This document shows positions 35,933-44,122 of a DNA stretch of 64,000 nucleotides, piece after piece; the stretch's first letter is position 1, and every line of letters starts with the position of its first letter. The stretch comes from Kistimonas scapharcae (GTDB taxonomy: Bacteria; Pseudomonadota; Gammaproteobacteria; Pseudomonadales; Endozoicomonadaceae), in the NCBI RefSeq assembly GCF_039540975.1, contig NZ_BAABFL010000480.1:16598-80597 (forward strand), written 5' to 3'. The notes under the pieces were generated by a model that saw nothing but the letters and a program-made list of their open reading frames with translations, was not told where the DNA came from and did no database searches. The position numbers and the translations under genes were made by a program.

Positions 35933-36081
35933 CTGCACTATGAATACATTTTGTGATAATGAATAGGTTGTGCATTTAGCCTAACCAAGATATCAAATTA
36001 AGATAACAAAAGTCTCTCAATGCACAACACAACATAATAAAATTCATCATACATTCAATACCTCGATTATTGGAGATATGA

Positions 36082-37554
36082 ATGCAACAGCTCAGAAGAT
36101 CCACGCTTCCAGCCATCACTTCAACTAACGATGGTGAAAACCCACTCTACCGCCGTCGGTCAAAAAGTTTACCCGCCATCTTATCCAGTAAAAATGACTC
36201 CCAAAAAGCATCAGCCGTACATATCAAGCGAGTTAAAAGCGAATTAAGCCTATCCCGTAGACATGAAACTGAACTACATCCATTTACACATAAAACAGGT
36301 TATTTAAAAGATGAAGAAGTAATCAGGCAACTATCACATTCTCTTAACAACCTACCAAGTAATAGCGTAGAGTTTCACCAAAAAGCAAAAAAATTAAAAG
36401 GCGCAATATCATTATTAAGACCTTGGAAAGAAATCAAACCTGAAGCTATAAAATTTCCAAAAGAGAGCATTGACTATTTCAAAGAATACATCTGCAAAGA
36501 GGTCATGGCAATTTGTCATCCAATAGAAGCTTTCCCTGAGACCCCATCAACTTTTGACTGGAATGCAGAAGAAAATGAACACTGCCGAAAAACCGTAGAG
36601 GCAACAAAGCAACTTTTTCAACAGTTTAATAAAAAAGCATGCCCATTCATTGATGCAGCAATACTCACATATGACCTTTATCATTCAGCATACAACGAAA
36701 CATTACAATTATTATCTGGTCATCTTTGCGACCTCAACATTAGACCTACACAACAAACCAAACGATTAGACATTCAGATTCCGTATAGAAAAAAAACCAC
36801 GCTATTTGCAGGCACGGAATATTTACACAGGCTGTTACCCGATATCACTCCGGAAATAGAGAGGATACACCCTAACCTCGTCACGATAATTTCAAATCTG
36901 GAAGAAATAATATCAGGAAGAATGAATATTTATTTTTCATTATCACGCAGAGGCTACCAAATTTTATGCGACTACATTAAAACTAATGGTGCCACTGACG
37001 TTATAGAGGTAATGGCAGGAACTGGATATAACGCAGCACATATTCAGAAATGCGGATTAACGGTCGATGCATGCGACGCTCACCCCAAAAAAAGAGACAT
37101 TTTCTTTCCTGTAAAACAAGCTGATGCTATCCGTTTTATTGAAGATATTGCCAGCAGTAAAACACTCGATAATTCTGCCCTGTTAATATGCGCACCTCCA
37201 CCACGAGCAAGAACCTCAGACGGTGTTCAAGACATTGCACATTACATGACCAATTTATACAAAGCCTGCTACGACCATGGTTTGAAGTTGGTTATTTTAT
37301 TTAGCGAATGTTGCGACGAACAAGTATTCCACCGCCAAGATCTTCTTAGCAAAGAAAATATCATGATCAAAACACTCTCTTCACTGCCTGATGCGTTACT
37401 GGAGGACGCCGGTGAATTTGCAGGAATAGCCAAGGCTTTTCAGATCATTCCGCTGGAGCAAAAACAAGCTGAGGCTCCCTCCAAGACTGCATCAGGGATT
37501 GGTATATACATTGGAGATGACCCCGAGAATATCATACACATCACGCGGCCATGA
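36082..37554 (+). CDS. AT-rich gene: methyltransferase-like protein with repeated basic N-terminus
   Basis: No named family is recognised for this 490-residue protein. The first 65 residues are basic and disordered and contain two copies of a short motif, LRRSTLPAI (4-12) and RRSKSLPAI (25-33). A helical middle part follows (about 75-300). The C-terminal part looks like a class I SAM methyltransferase: DVIEVMAGTGYNAAH (motif I, near 306-320), an acidic pair in VDACDAHP (327-334), and ICAPPPRAR (about 369-377) in the place of a DPPY-type loop. GGAG before the ATG supports the start. The gene and its upstream region are far more AT-rich than neighbours, a sign of acquired DNA. A secreted effector is a possibility, not a finding. 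Confidence 0.65.
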   Translation: MQQLRRSTLPAITSTNDGENPLYRRRSKSLPAILSSKNDSQKASAVHIKRVKSELSLSRRHETELHPFTHKTGYLKDEEVIRQLSHSLNNLPSNSVEFHQKAKKLKGAISLLRPWKEIKPEAIKFPKESIDYFKEYICKEVMAICHPIEAFPETPSTFDWNAEENEHCRKTVEATKQLFQQFNKKACPFIDAAILTYDLYHSAYNETLQLLSGHLCDLNIRPTQQTKRLDIQIPYRKKTTLFAGTEYLHRLLPDITPEIERIHPNLVTIISNLEEIISGRMNIYFSLSRRGYQILCDYIKTNGATDVIEVMAGTGYNAAHIQKCGLTVDACDAHPKKRDIFFPVKQADAIRFIEDIASSKTLDNSALLICAPPPRARTSDGVQDIAHYMTNLYKACYDHGLKLVILFSECCDEQVFHRQDLLSKENIMIKTLSSLPDALLEDAGEFAGIAKAFQIIPLEQKQAEAPSKTASGIGIYIGDDPENIIHITRP

Positions 37555-37612
37555 ATTACCATGCCCTGTTATAGAAGATATCTATTCACTCTTTAGTTTC
37601 ATCCCCAAAAGA

Positions 37613-37636
37613 AAAACCCCACTACAGTGGGGTTTT
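37613..37636. terminator. Bidirectional intrinsic terminator
   Basis: AAAACCCCACT and AGTGGGGTTTT are exact complements around a two-base loop. T-runs follow on both strands (TTTT on plus, TTTTT on minus). It lies between the convergent AT-rich gene and sda and should end both transcripts. Confidence 0.92.
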
Positions 37637-37669
37637 CAGAGCCAATACGATTTAATCGTACGTCATTAT

Positions 37670-39082
37670 TCAGGCAACTTGCTGTTTCTTTGCGTAAACA
37701 GCCAAGCCACCAAGAGACGTTTCACGGTACTTAGCCTGAATATCCAGACCGGTGCGGTACATGGTCTCGATAACGCTGTCCAGAGATACCTCGTGGCTAC
37801 CATCACCACGCAGCGCCATACGGGTTGCGGTGATCGCCTTGATCGCCGCCATGCCGTTACGCTCGATGCAGGGAACCTGAACCAGGCCGGCAATCGGGTC
37901 GCAGGTCATACCCAGGTTATGCTCCATGCCGATTTCGGCAGCATTTTCTACCTGGTGAATGTTACCGCCCAGCACTGCCGCCAGAGCACCGGCCGCCATG
38001 GAACAGGCACTGCCCACTTCCGCCTGGCAACCGGCTTCCGCGCCAGAGATAGACGCATTCATCTTGTACAGCATGCCGATCGCACCGGCAGTGGCCAGGA
38101 AGTCACGAACGCCCTTCTGATCTGCACCCTTGGTAAAGCGGGTGTAGTAAGCGATAACTGCTGGTATAACACCTGCCGCACCGTTAGTCGGCGCAGTCAC
38201 CACGCGACCACCACAGGCATTTTCTTCATTGACCGCCATCGCGAACAGGGTCACCCAGTCCATGATGACAAAGTGATCCGTCAGCATCGCTTCGGGGTTA
38301 GCCATCAGGGTTTTGTGGGTCATGGATGCACGACGCTTGATGCCGCTGACCGGGAGGATGCCTTCCATCTTCATGCCGCGATCAATACAGTTGCGCATGA
38401 CGTCCCAGATAGCATCAATACGCTGGTAAACCAGTTCAATATCGCCACCCGCCAGGGCCTTTTCATTTTCCAGCGCCAGTTCGGCGATGGTCAGGTTGTG
38501 CTTCTGGCACAGATCCAGCATTTCCGCTGCATTTTTGAACGGATACGGCACTGTTGGCACACCACTGACCGGTGCTTCAGTACCGTTTTGCTTGTCCTTG
38601 TCGTTGAACTCGTCGGCGCAAACTACGAAGCCACCACCAACAGACAGGTACGTCTTGTAGTACACAACAATACCGTTCGCATCAGAGGCATAGATACGCA
38701 TGGCATTGGGGTGTTCCGGCAGGGTTTCGCCGTAATGGAAGATCATCTGGGTGTCGTAGTTGTAATCAATCTCACGCTCACCCGCCAGGTTCAGCTTTCC
38801 GCTGGCCTTGATATGTTCGTAAACCTTGTCAGCCTCGTCAGGATTCATGGTATCCGGACGGTAGCCGGCCAGACCCAGCAACGTCGCCTTGTCAGTCCCG
38901 TGACCGACACCGGTCAGCGCCAGCGAACCATACAGACCGACACGCACAGAAGCGATCGTATCCAGCAGGCCTTTCTCGCGCAGATCGGACAAAAAACGAT
39001 GACCAGCCCACATCGGACCGACAGTGTGAGAACTGGAAGGACCGATACCGATTTTGAAAATATCAAAGATACTGAGTGTCAT
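37670..39082 (-). CDS. sdaA: L-serine ammonia-lyase (serine deaminase), iron-sulfur type
   Basis: The enzyme converts L-serine to pyruvate and ammonia using a [4Fe-4S] cluster. The 470-residue product is the single-chain form with an N-terminal beta domain (MTLSIFDIFKIGIGPSSSHTVGPM) and a C-terminal alpha domain with the cluster region (ENACGGRVVTAPTNGAAGVIPAV, AEAGCQAEVGSACSMAAGAL and GMTCDPIAGLVQVPCIERN). The ATG at 39082 gives the normal family start; the TTG at 39109 adds an unlike tail. The gene is downstream of the serine permease gene sdaC on the same strand, 133 bases apart, with a GC-rich hairpin between. Codon use suggests high expression. Confidence 0.93.
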   Translation of the reverse strand: MTLSIFDIFKIGIGPSSSHTVGPMWAGHRFLSDLREKGLLDTIASVRVGLYGSLALTGVGHGTDKATLLGLAGYRPDTMNPDEADKVYEHIKASGKLNLAGEREIDYNYDTQMIFHYGETLPEHPNAMRIYASDANGIVVYYKTYLSVGGGFVVCADEFNDKDKQNGTEAPVSGVPTVPYPFKNAAEMLDLCQKHNLTIAELALENEKALAGGDIELVYQRIDAIWDVMRNCIDRGMKMEGILPVSGIKRRASMTHKTLMANPEAMLTDHFVIMDWVTLFAMAVNEENACGGRVVTAPTNGAAGVIPAVIAYYTRFTKGADQKGVRDFLATAGAIGMLYKMNASISGAEAGCQAEVGSACSMAAGALAAVLGGNIHQVENAAEIGMEHNLGMTCDPIAGLVQVPCIERNGMAAIKAITATRMALRGDGSHEVSLDSVIETMYRTGLDIQAKYRETSLGGLAVYAKKQQVA

Positions 39083-39181
39083 AGTTATGAGGGGATGCTT
39101 TAGGGTCAATAGATGAGGGGGAGTCTGACGGTTTTAACCGGGGGGGAACAGTGTGGTAGACCACAATATTCCCGCCGGTTT

Positions 39182-39207
39182 CGCTACCCCGGAGGCCCGG
39201 GGTAGCG
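39182..39207 (-). terminator. GC-rich hairpin between sdaC and sda
   Basis: CGCTACCCCGG and its exact complement form an 11-bp stem with a four-base loop, beginning nine bases after the sdaC stop (minus strand). There is no T-run after it on the minus strand. It is more likely a processing or stabilising element that sets the sdaC:sda ratio than a full terminator. A second small palindrome, TGTGGTAGACCACA, lies nearby at 39152-39165. Confidence 0.5.
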
Positions 39208-39215
39208 GAGAGTGA

Positions 39216-40499
39216 TTACAGCAGCTGGGACGCGATGAAACCAGTGATCGCGATGGTACCCATCACTGCGGTGAAGATGTTCCAGGCAGAGTCATACTTG
39301 CGCATGGCCGGGATCTTCTTGGCCGCATAAACCGGCATGATGAACAGGATCATGGCAATGATCGGCGCAACCATGGCTTCGATCATACCCATCACGCTCA
39401 CGTTGAAGTAGGCAACGGCCCAGACAACCAGTGTGATGAACGCCATTGTGCAACGATCCAGCTTCTTGACGTCAACCTTGGCATTCGGGTTCTTGCCCTT
39501 GATGCGCTTGATCAGCAGACCGTTCAGGCCTTCACGGGTACCCATGTAGTGACCGAAGAAGGAAGACGTGATCGCAACAATCGCAACGATCTGAGCCAAC
39601 CAGCCGAACAGGCCTGCATTACCAGTCTGTGCGAATACGGACAGGATCGGCAGGTTAGCAGCCTTGGCAGCCAGCAGCTGTTCAGGTGACAGGGTCAGTA
39701 CACAGCTGTAGACAAACAGCATGGTGAAGCCCACCAGAACCAGAGCGGTACGCTTCAGGGTCTTGCTGGCCTGAGGCTCTGCAGCATCACCCAGTTCCTT
39801 GCGGTAAGTCTGCGCAAAGGAAGAAATAGCCGGAGAGTGGTTGAACGCAAAGACCAGTACCGGAATGGTCAGGAAGATGGTCTTGAAGAAGCTTTCAACA
39901 GTCACAGGTGCGTCAAACTGTGCACCGGTCCACTGAGGGATCAGGTACAGGGAAACACCGAACAGGATCGCAATCAGCGGATACACAATCGCATTGGTGA
40001 CTTTCAGGATCAGGTTCTGACCACAGTTCATGACCGCTACCAGACCACCGACCAGCACCAGGCTCAGCAACCAGCGAGGAGGAACCGGCATGTGCAGCTG
40101 GTGTTCAATCAGGCTGCCCACGGTATTGGTGATGCCGATACCGTAGATCATGAGGATCGGGAAGATCGCCATGAAGTAACCGAAGGTGATGATAGAACCG
40201 GCCTTGGAACCGAAGTGTTCTTCAACCACGTCAGTGATGTCGCCGTCACGCTTGCTGCCAGACAGCACGAAACGGGTCAGGCCACGGTGAGCCAGGAAAG
40301 TCATGGGGCCAATCAGCAGGGTCATGGCGATCAGAGGCCAGATGCCACCGAGACCGGCATTGATAGGCAGAAACAGTACACCGGCGCCGATAGCGGTGCC
40401 GAAGAGTGCCAGCGTCCATTCTGTATCACGTTTGGTCCAGCTTTTCGCGCTTTCGGTGCCGGAAGCGGCGTAACCTTGAACGACATCCTGTTGGGCCAT
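39216..40499 (-). CDS. sdaC: SdaC-type serine/proton symporter (HAAAP family)
   Basis: SdaC imports L-serine with protons across the inner membrane. The 427-residue protein has about eleven membrane helices, beginning DTEWTLALFGTAIGAGVLFLP, and contains GDITDVVEEHFGSKAG and FAFNHSPAISSFAQTYR typical of the hydroxy/aromatic amino acid permease family. The ATG at 40499 has GGAGAGAG upstream; the frame reaching 40520 is not needed. It forms an operon with the serine deaminase gene. The region upstream holds a promoter, a terminator-like hairpin in a 330-base leader and repeated AGTTGA boxes, which suggests layered control. Confidence 0.92.
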   Translation of the reverse strand: MAQQDVVQGYAASGTESAKSWTKRDTEWTLALFGTAIGAGVLFLPINAGLGGIWPLIAMTLLIGPMTFLAHRGLTRFVLSGSKRDGDITDVVEEHFGSKAGSIITFGYFMAIFPILMIYGIGITNTVGSLIEHQLHMPVPPRWLLSLVLVGGLVAVMNCGQNLILKVTNAIVYPLIAILFGVSLYLIPQWTGAQFDAPVTVESFFKTIFLTIPVLVFAFNHSPAISSFAQTYRKELGDAAEPQASKTLKRTALVLVGFTMLFVYSCVLTLSPEQLLAAKAANLPILSVFAQTGNAGLFGWLAQIVAIVAITSSFFGHYMGTREGLNGLLIKRIKGKNPNAKVDVKKLDRCTMAFITLVVWAVAYFNVSVMGMIEAMVAPIIAMILFIMPVYAAKKIPAMRKYDSAWNIFTAVMGTIAITGFIASQLL

Positions 40500-40770
40500 G
40501 CAATCTCTCTCCGCAGGCAATCAATGCCTGTAACTTTTCGAGGGGAAACCGGAACGCGCATAGAGGGGCTAGCGGCATGTCCGGGGGCAAAATTCAGGCC
40601 GCAGACTGTACGGATTTCGTTCAATCAAAGTATTGATTTAGTCCTCTTTTTTTTGCCGGATTTTATGGTTAACGTCGCGCGCGTTGCATTTTCAACACAC
40701 ATTTGCACAGACGTACATACCGAAACAGAGGTTATAAGGAAACGAAGAAAAGTTCTTAGAGGAGAAAATT

Positions 40771-40802
40771 TGATCGCAGTACAGCCCCTTGCACTGCGAT
40801 CA
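40771..40802 (-). promoter_or_regulatory. Terminator-like hairpin in the sdaC leader (attenuator candidate)
   Basis: Perfect 10-bp arms (TGATCGCAGT / ACTGCGATCA) with a 12-base loop are followed on the minus strand by AATTTTC. It would lie about 30-60 bases into the sdaC transcript made from the promoter at 40839-40866, and about 270 bases before the start codon. This is the layout of an attenuator, though no antiterminator partner was identified by eye. Confidence 0.6.
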
Positions 40803-40838
40803 GGAGAGAGAAACCGTAAAGGTTTGTGAACGTGGGCT

Positions 40839-40866
40839 AGTTTATCCTGCAAGCTGCAAATGTCAA
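40839..40866 (-). promoter_or_regulatory. Sigma-70-type promoter for sdaC-sda
   Basis: On the minus strand a consensus -35 TTGACA (40861-40866) is separated by 16 bases from TAAACT (40839-40844). Transcription would start near 40832, giving a leader of about 330 bases before the sdaC ATG at 40499. Confidence 0.65.
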
Positions 40867-40883
40867 CGCAAAAATTAAACTTG

Positions 40884-40928
40884 AGTTGAACTTGTCAACT
40901 TAACCCACATCCACTCAACTTCAGTTGA
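40884..40928. promoter_or_regulatory. Repeated AGTTGA/TCAACT boxes upstream of the sdaC promoter
   Basis: Four boxes form two inverted pairs: AGTTGA-5 bases-TCAACT (40884-40900) and TCAACT-TC-AGTTGA (40915-40928). They lie just upstream of the -35 element of the sdaC promoter, roughly 50-95 bases before the predicted start of transcription. This is the usual place for an activator such as a LysR-type or Lrp-type protein. The rest of the 40500-41211 gap holds the leader and no supported gene. Confidence 0.6.
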
Positions 40929-41211
40929 TTAAAAAGCACCCAACCCGCCTTAACCATAGCTCAGCACCGCAAAAATGCGTATGGGGTTTTGCCTAGCACC
41001 TGCCTACAATCGACGATAACTCAGGTACAGCAGGCATCATGCCTCTCTGAGCACCAACCCCGGCAACAGCCAAACAATATGCTGCCACAGGCAACGTGAA
41101 CAGAAGCTGAACGAAAAACAGCCCCGAACGTTGCGATGAAAAAAGCCGGTGTCCGTATGTCGCATTCCAACCCTATTGAAACATTGAAACGACAATGGCA
41201 GGAGATCACAC

Positions 41212-41832
41212 GTGCTGTTGCTGACGCTTTATATTATTGGCATTACTGCCGAAGCCATGACGGGTGCCCTGTCAGCCGGGCGGAAGCAAATGGATACCTT
41301 TGGCGTGATTATTATTGCCTGCGTCACGGCACTGGGCGGCGGTTCAGTCCGTGACGTCCTGCTGGGCAGCTATCCGCTGACCTGGGTGGCTCATCCCGAG
41401 TATATGGTTATTACCAGCGTCGCGGCGGTTGTCACGATTGCGATTGCGCCGGTGTTTCGTTATTTGCGTAAACTGTTTCTGATGCTGGATGCCGTTGGCC
41501 TGGTCACCTTTGCCATTATCGCCACCCAGAAAACGCTGGACCTGGGCCATGGCATCATCATTGCGTCCATCATGGCGGTGGTGACAGGCGTCTTTGGCGG
41601 CGTACTGCGGGATATTCTCTGTAACGATGTCCCCCTGGTGTTCAGAAAAGAAATATACGGCAGCATCGCTCTAATGGTTGCCCTGCTGTATCACTCACTG
41701 ACCACCCTGCTGCATGTTCCCATGGACTATGCCGTGATCATTACCCTGGTAGCAGGTGTGCTGGTTCGTATTGCAGCGATTGGATTCAAACTGGATATGC
41801 CGCAATTCAAGTACAACTCACCGGAACACTAA
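41212..41832 (+). CDS. TRIC-type / UPF0126 membrane channel protein
   Basis: This 206-residue inner-membrane protein has about seven helices in two repeats, each carrying the family motif: GGGSVRDVLLGSYP and GGVLRDILCNDVPLVF. Prokaryotic members of this family form trimeric monovalent-cation (K+/Na+) channels related to TRIC; some are linked to glycine transport. The start is a GTG at 41212 with AGGAG seven bases upstream. It is divergent from sdaC across a 712-base region and so might share regulatory sites. Physiological role is not known. Confidence 0.88.
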   Translation: MLLLTLYIIGITAEAMTGALSAGRKQMDTFGVIIIACVTALGGGSVRDVLLGSYPLTWVAHPEYMVITSVAAVVTIAIAPVFRYLRKLFLMLDAVGLVTFAIIATQKTLDLGHGIIIASIMAVVTGVFGGVLRDILCNDVPLVFRKEIYGSIALMVALLYHSLTTLLHVPMDYAVIITLVAGVLVRIAAIGFKLDMPQFKYNSPEH

Positions 41833-41846
41833 ATCCATCCAGACTC

Positions 41847-41868
41847 ACGCCATGCTGCTGCATGGCGT
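41847..41868 (+). terminator. Hairpin after the UPF0126 gene
   Basis: ACGCCATGC and its exact complement form a 9-bp stem with a TGCT loop, 14 bases after the stop codon. A second imperfect stem (GAAAAC...GTTTTC) follows within 10 bases. The T-run is poor, so termination is only probable. Confidence 0.5.
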
Positions 41869-41950
41869 TGTGAAAACAGTCGTAAACTGCCGTTTTCATT
41901 GGCAAGAACTCCTGTCACCATACGCAAAAATGACCTGACAGGAGTCCACC

Positions 41951-42697
41951 ATGCTGCTTGATCTTGTTTCCTCAACCCTGGCGTCCAGCGCCCGCTTCTG
42001 GCAGGGCACCGCCGCCAGTCGAACCACCCGGCAACCAGAACTCACCATCGCGCTTTACGATCGCGAAGGCTGCTCAAACTGTCGTCTTGTACGTGAAGCG
42101 TTGACGGCATTGAACCTTAATGTACTGATCATGCCCTGCCCTAAAGGCGGCAAACGTTTTGCGGATAAACTGGCAGGCCATCAACCACCACTGCTGATCG
42201 ATTTAAATACAGAAACAACACTCACCGGCCCTGAACGTATTATTGAATACCTCTACGCCGAGTATCTTGACGAGAAACCGCCCCTGCCTGTACGGGTAAC
42301 CCCACTGAACCATATCAGTTCGACCCTGGCCTCCACTCTGCGCCTGAATGCGGGCACGCGCTGCCGCCCTTCGCAGGCACCGGAGCAACCACTGACACTG
42401 TACAGCTTTGAATCAAGCCCCTACTCCCGTCCTGTACGCGAACGGTTATGTGAACTGGAAATCCCCTATCACCTGATCAACCTGGGCAAACAACAGATCG
42501 CTGACCTTGGTCCCGCCAAATGCCACTTTTCCCTGGGTGCCTATAAACCATTACCCAATACCAAACGCAGCCAGTTTTTTGATGAGCACGGCAATGTTCA
42601 GGTGCCATATCTGGTCGATCCGAACACAGACACCGAGATGTTTGAATCCAGGGAAATTATCGCCTATCTGAATAACACCTATGCCATCAGGCGATAA
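41951..42697 (+). CDS. Tandem glutaredoxin/GST N-terminal domain protein
   Basis: This 248-residue protein holds two thioredoxin-fold modules. The first (about residues 32-105) has a CSNC redox-like motif in LYDREGCSNCRLVREAL, the second (about 148-245) has the matching segment LYSFESSPYSRPVRERL with Ser in place of Cys. Each ends in the glutathione-site pattern (PPLLIDLNT... and VPYLVDPNTDTEMFES). No GST C-terminal helical domain follows. Such double-domain proteins are widespread in proteobacteria and presumably act in thiol redox or detoxification. AGGAG before the ATG is clear. Confidence 0.8.
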   Translation: MLLDLVSSTLASSARFWQGTAASRTTRQPELTIALYDREGCSNCRLVREALTALNLNVLIMPCPKGGKRFADKLAGHQPPLLIDLNTETTLTGPERIIEYLYAEYLDEKPPLPVRVTPLNHISSTLASTLRLNAGTRCRPSQAPEQPLTLYSFESSPYSRPVRERLCELEIPYHLINLGKQQIADLGPAKCHFSLGAYKPLPNTKRSQFFDEHGNVQVPYLVDPNTDTEMFESREIIAYLNNTYAIRR

Positions 42698-42748
42698 TAC
42701 AGATCGGGCATGGATTGTTTAGCATACAGGGATGTTTGCTATTACCTG

Positions 42749-44122
42749 CTAACCACGCAGCATGAATGTCTCATATTCAAGATCCTGAAGAATACGGTTT
42801 ATCAGCAGTAGGCCAACGACGGTTGTCAGAGTCACAGCTAAAACAAATCCATAGCCAAAGAATGCCGGATTCATTTGTTGTGAAATCAGGGTGAACAGAA
42901 TGTTGCTTGCCAAGAACAGTCCGCTGAGGGCGAGCGCTTCCCGACGCCGGTCAAGATAGAACAGGACATTCATGACCGCCATCATGACCACCTGTATACC
43001 GACACCGACCATGTCCACTTTCAGCAGGGTTTCGTAATAGGGTGAAATCCCCAACCATGACAATAGCTCACGGGTCCAGACAAACAGCAGAATCACCGTG
43101 AGTGACTGGACCTTGAAGATTTCCAGAATACCCTGGCGAACCGATTCCACCATCAACTGTTTATGGTGACGAAGGGTCTCAAGCGGCTGGTGCTCACGAA
43201 TGGCGTCATAGAACCCTGCATACCGCTGAGCAAAATCCGCTTCAAATCGCACCAGAAAAACCGCCATGCCGGGAATAATGGTCAGGTATGCAAGAAAGAT
43301 GGGAATATCATAAATCACCGATGAACGCAGCAGGCCTGCCGTCGCCTCTGATGTCATGGGATTGAACCAGAACAGGAATTTGTCGGCCCATATTCCCAGG
43401 TAAAAGACCAACCCCGTAAAAAACAGGGAGAGGTGAATATGACGCGGAGAAAATACGGCAGAAGCCGCCAGGTGCTCACTGGGAAAAGCCCGGATGATCT
43501 GATACAGAAACGCAAAAAGGATAAAGCCATGCCCCGACACAAACGCCAGCATCAACCCTTCCGCCCCAAACGCCACCAGCTTCATGGACAAGACGACAAC
43601 CAGACCATAACCTGCCAACATAATCAGCAGTATCCGCTTGTAATCCTTAAGACTCGATAACAACAAAACTACAAGCCACAAGGTACAAAGCGTAATAAAG
43701 GCAACAAATGTCAAACCACGGAAAAGCAGGGTTTTGTCCGGGAATAACAGGCAGACCGCAGGCAGAGCAATGAGCCCTGACACCAGCGCCGTAACCGACA
43801 ATGCCGACAGCATGTTAGGCAAGACACCAGGCGAGTTTTCCTCATAAACCCGGTCAGCAACAAAACGGGTCAACACCAGTTGCACACCGCCCGATAGCAC
43901 CAGCGAACTACACATCAGGTACGTTACAGTAACCAGGTAATAAATCAGTTCACTGGCATGGTGAAAACGATTAAGGCTGATAATGCCAACCAGCAGAACA
44001 CTGATAATGGACAGCACCCAGGGACCTGAACTGATCAGCCCTGCGTAAGCATACGCCTGCAATGTGGCAGTATAGGTATTGCGTTCCAGAATACGCCTGA
44101 TGGCAAACCCTATACCGGCCAT
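42749..44122 (-). CDS. pelG: PelG, Pel polysaccharide inner-membrane translocase
   Basis: PelG is a polytopic Wzx-like protein of the polysaccharide transporter superfamily that works with PelD, PelE and PelF to move nascent Pel across the inner membrane. The 457-residue product has about twelve helices and the typical N-terminus MAGIGFAIRRILERNTYTA. The ATG at 44122 has GGGGGAG upstream and overlaps the pelF stop by 13 bases. It is the last gene of the operon. No clear terminator follows. Confidence 0.95.
   Translation of the reverse strand: MAGIGFAIRRILERNTYTATLQAYAYAGLISSGPWVLSIISVLLVGIISLNRFHHASELIYYLVTVTYLMCSSLVLSGGVQLVLTRFVADRVYEENSPGVLPNMLSALSVTALVSGLIALPAVCLLFPDKTLLFRGLTFVAFITLCTLWLVVLLLSSLKDYKRILLIMLAGYGLVVVLSMKLVAFGAEGLMLAFVSGHGFILFAFLYQIIRAFPSEHLAASAVFSPRHIHLSLFFTGLVFYLGIWADKFLFWFNPMTSEATAGLLRSSVIYDIPIFLAYLTIIPGMAVFLVRFEADFAQRYAGFYDAIREHQPLETLRHHKQLMVESVRQGILEIFKVQSLTVILLFVWTRELLSWLGISPYYETLLKVDMVGVGIQVVMMAVMNVLFYLDRRREALALSGLFLASNILFTLISQQMNPAFFGYGFVLAVTLTTVVGLLLINRILQDLEYETFMLRG

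Noticed and set aside
37499..39103. A 534-codon plus-strand open frame opposite sda
   Set aside because: It is antisense to a clear serine deaminase gene with strong codon bias, which leaves the opposite strand open by chance; its translation is His/Arg-rich and matches no family.
39837..40829. A 330-codon plus-strand open frame opposite sdaC
   Set aside because: Antisense shadow of a highly expressed permease gene; low-complexity His/Gln/Asp-rich translation with no ribosome site.
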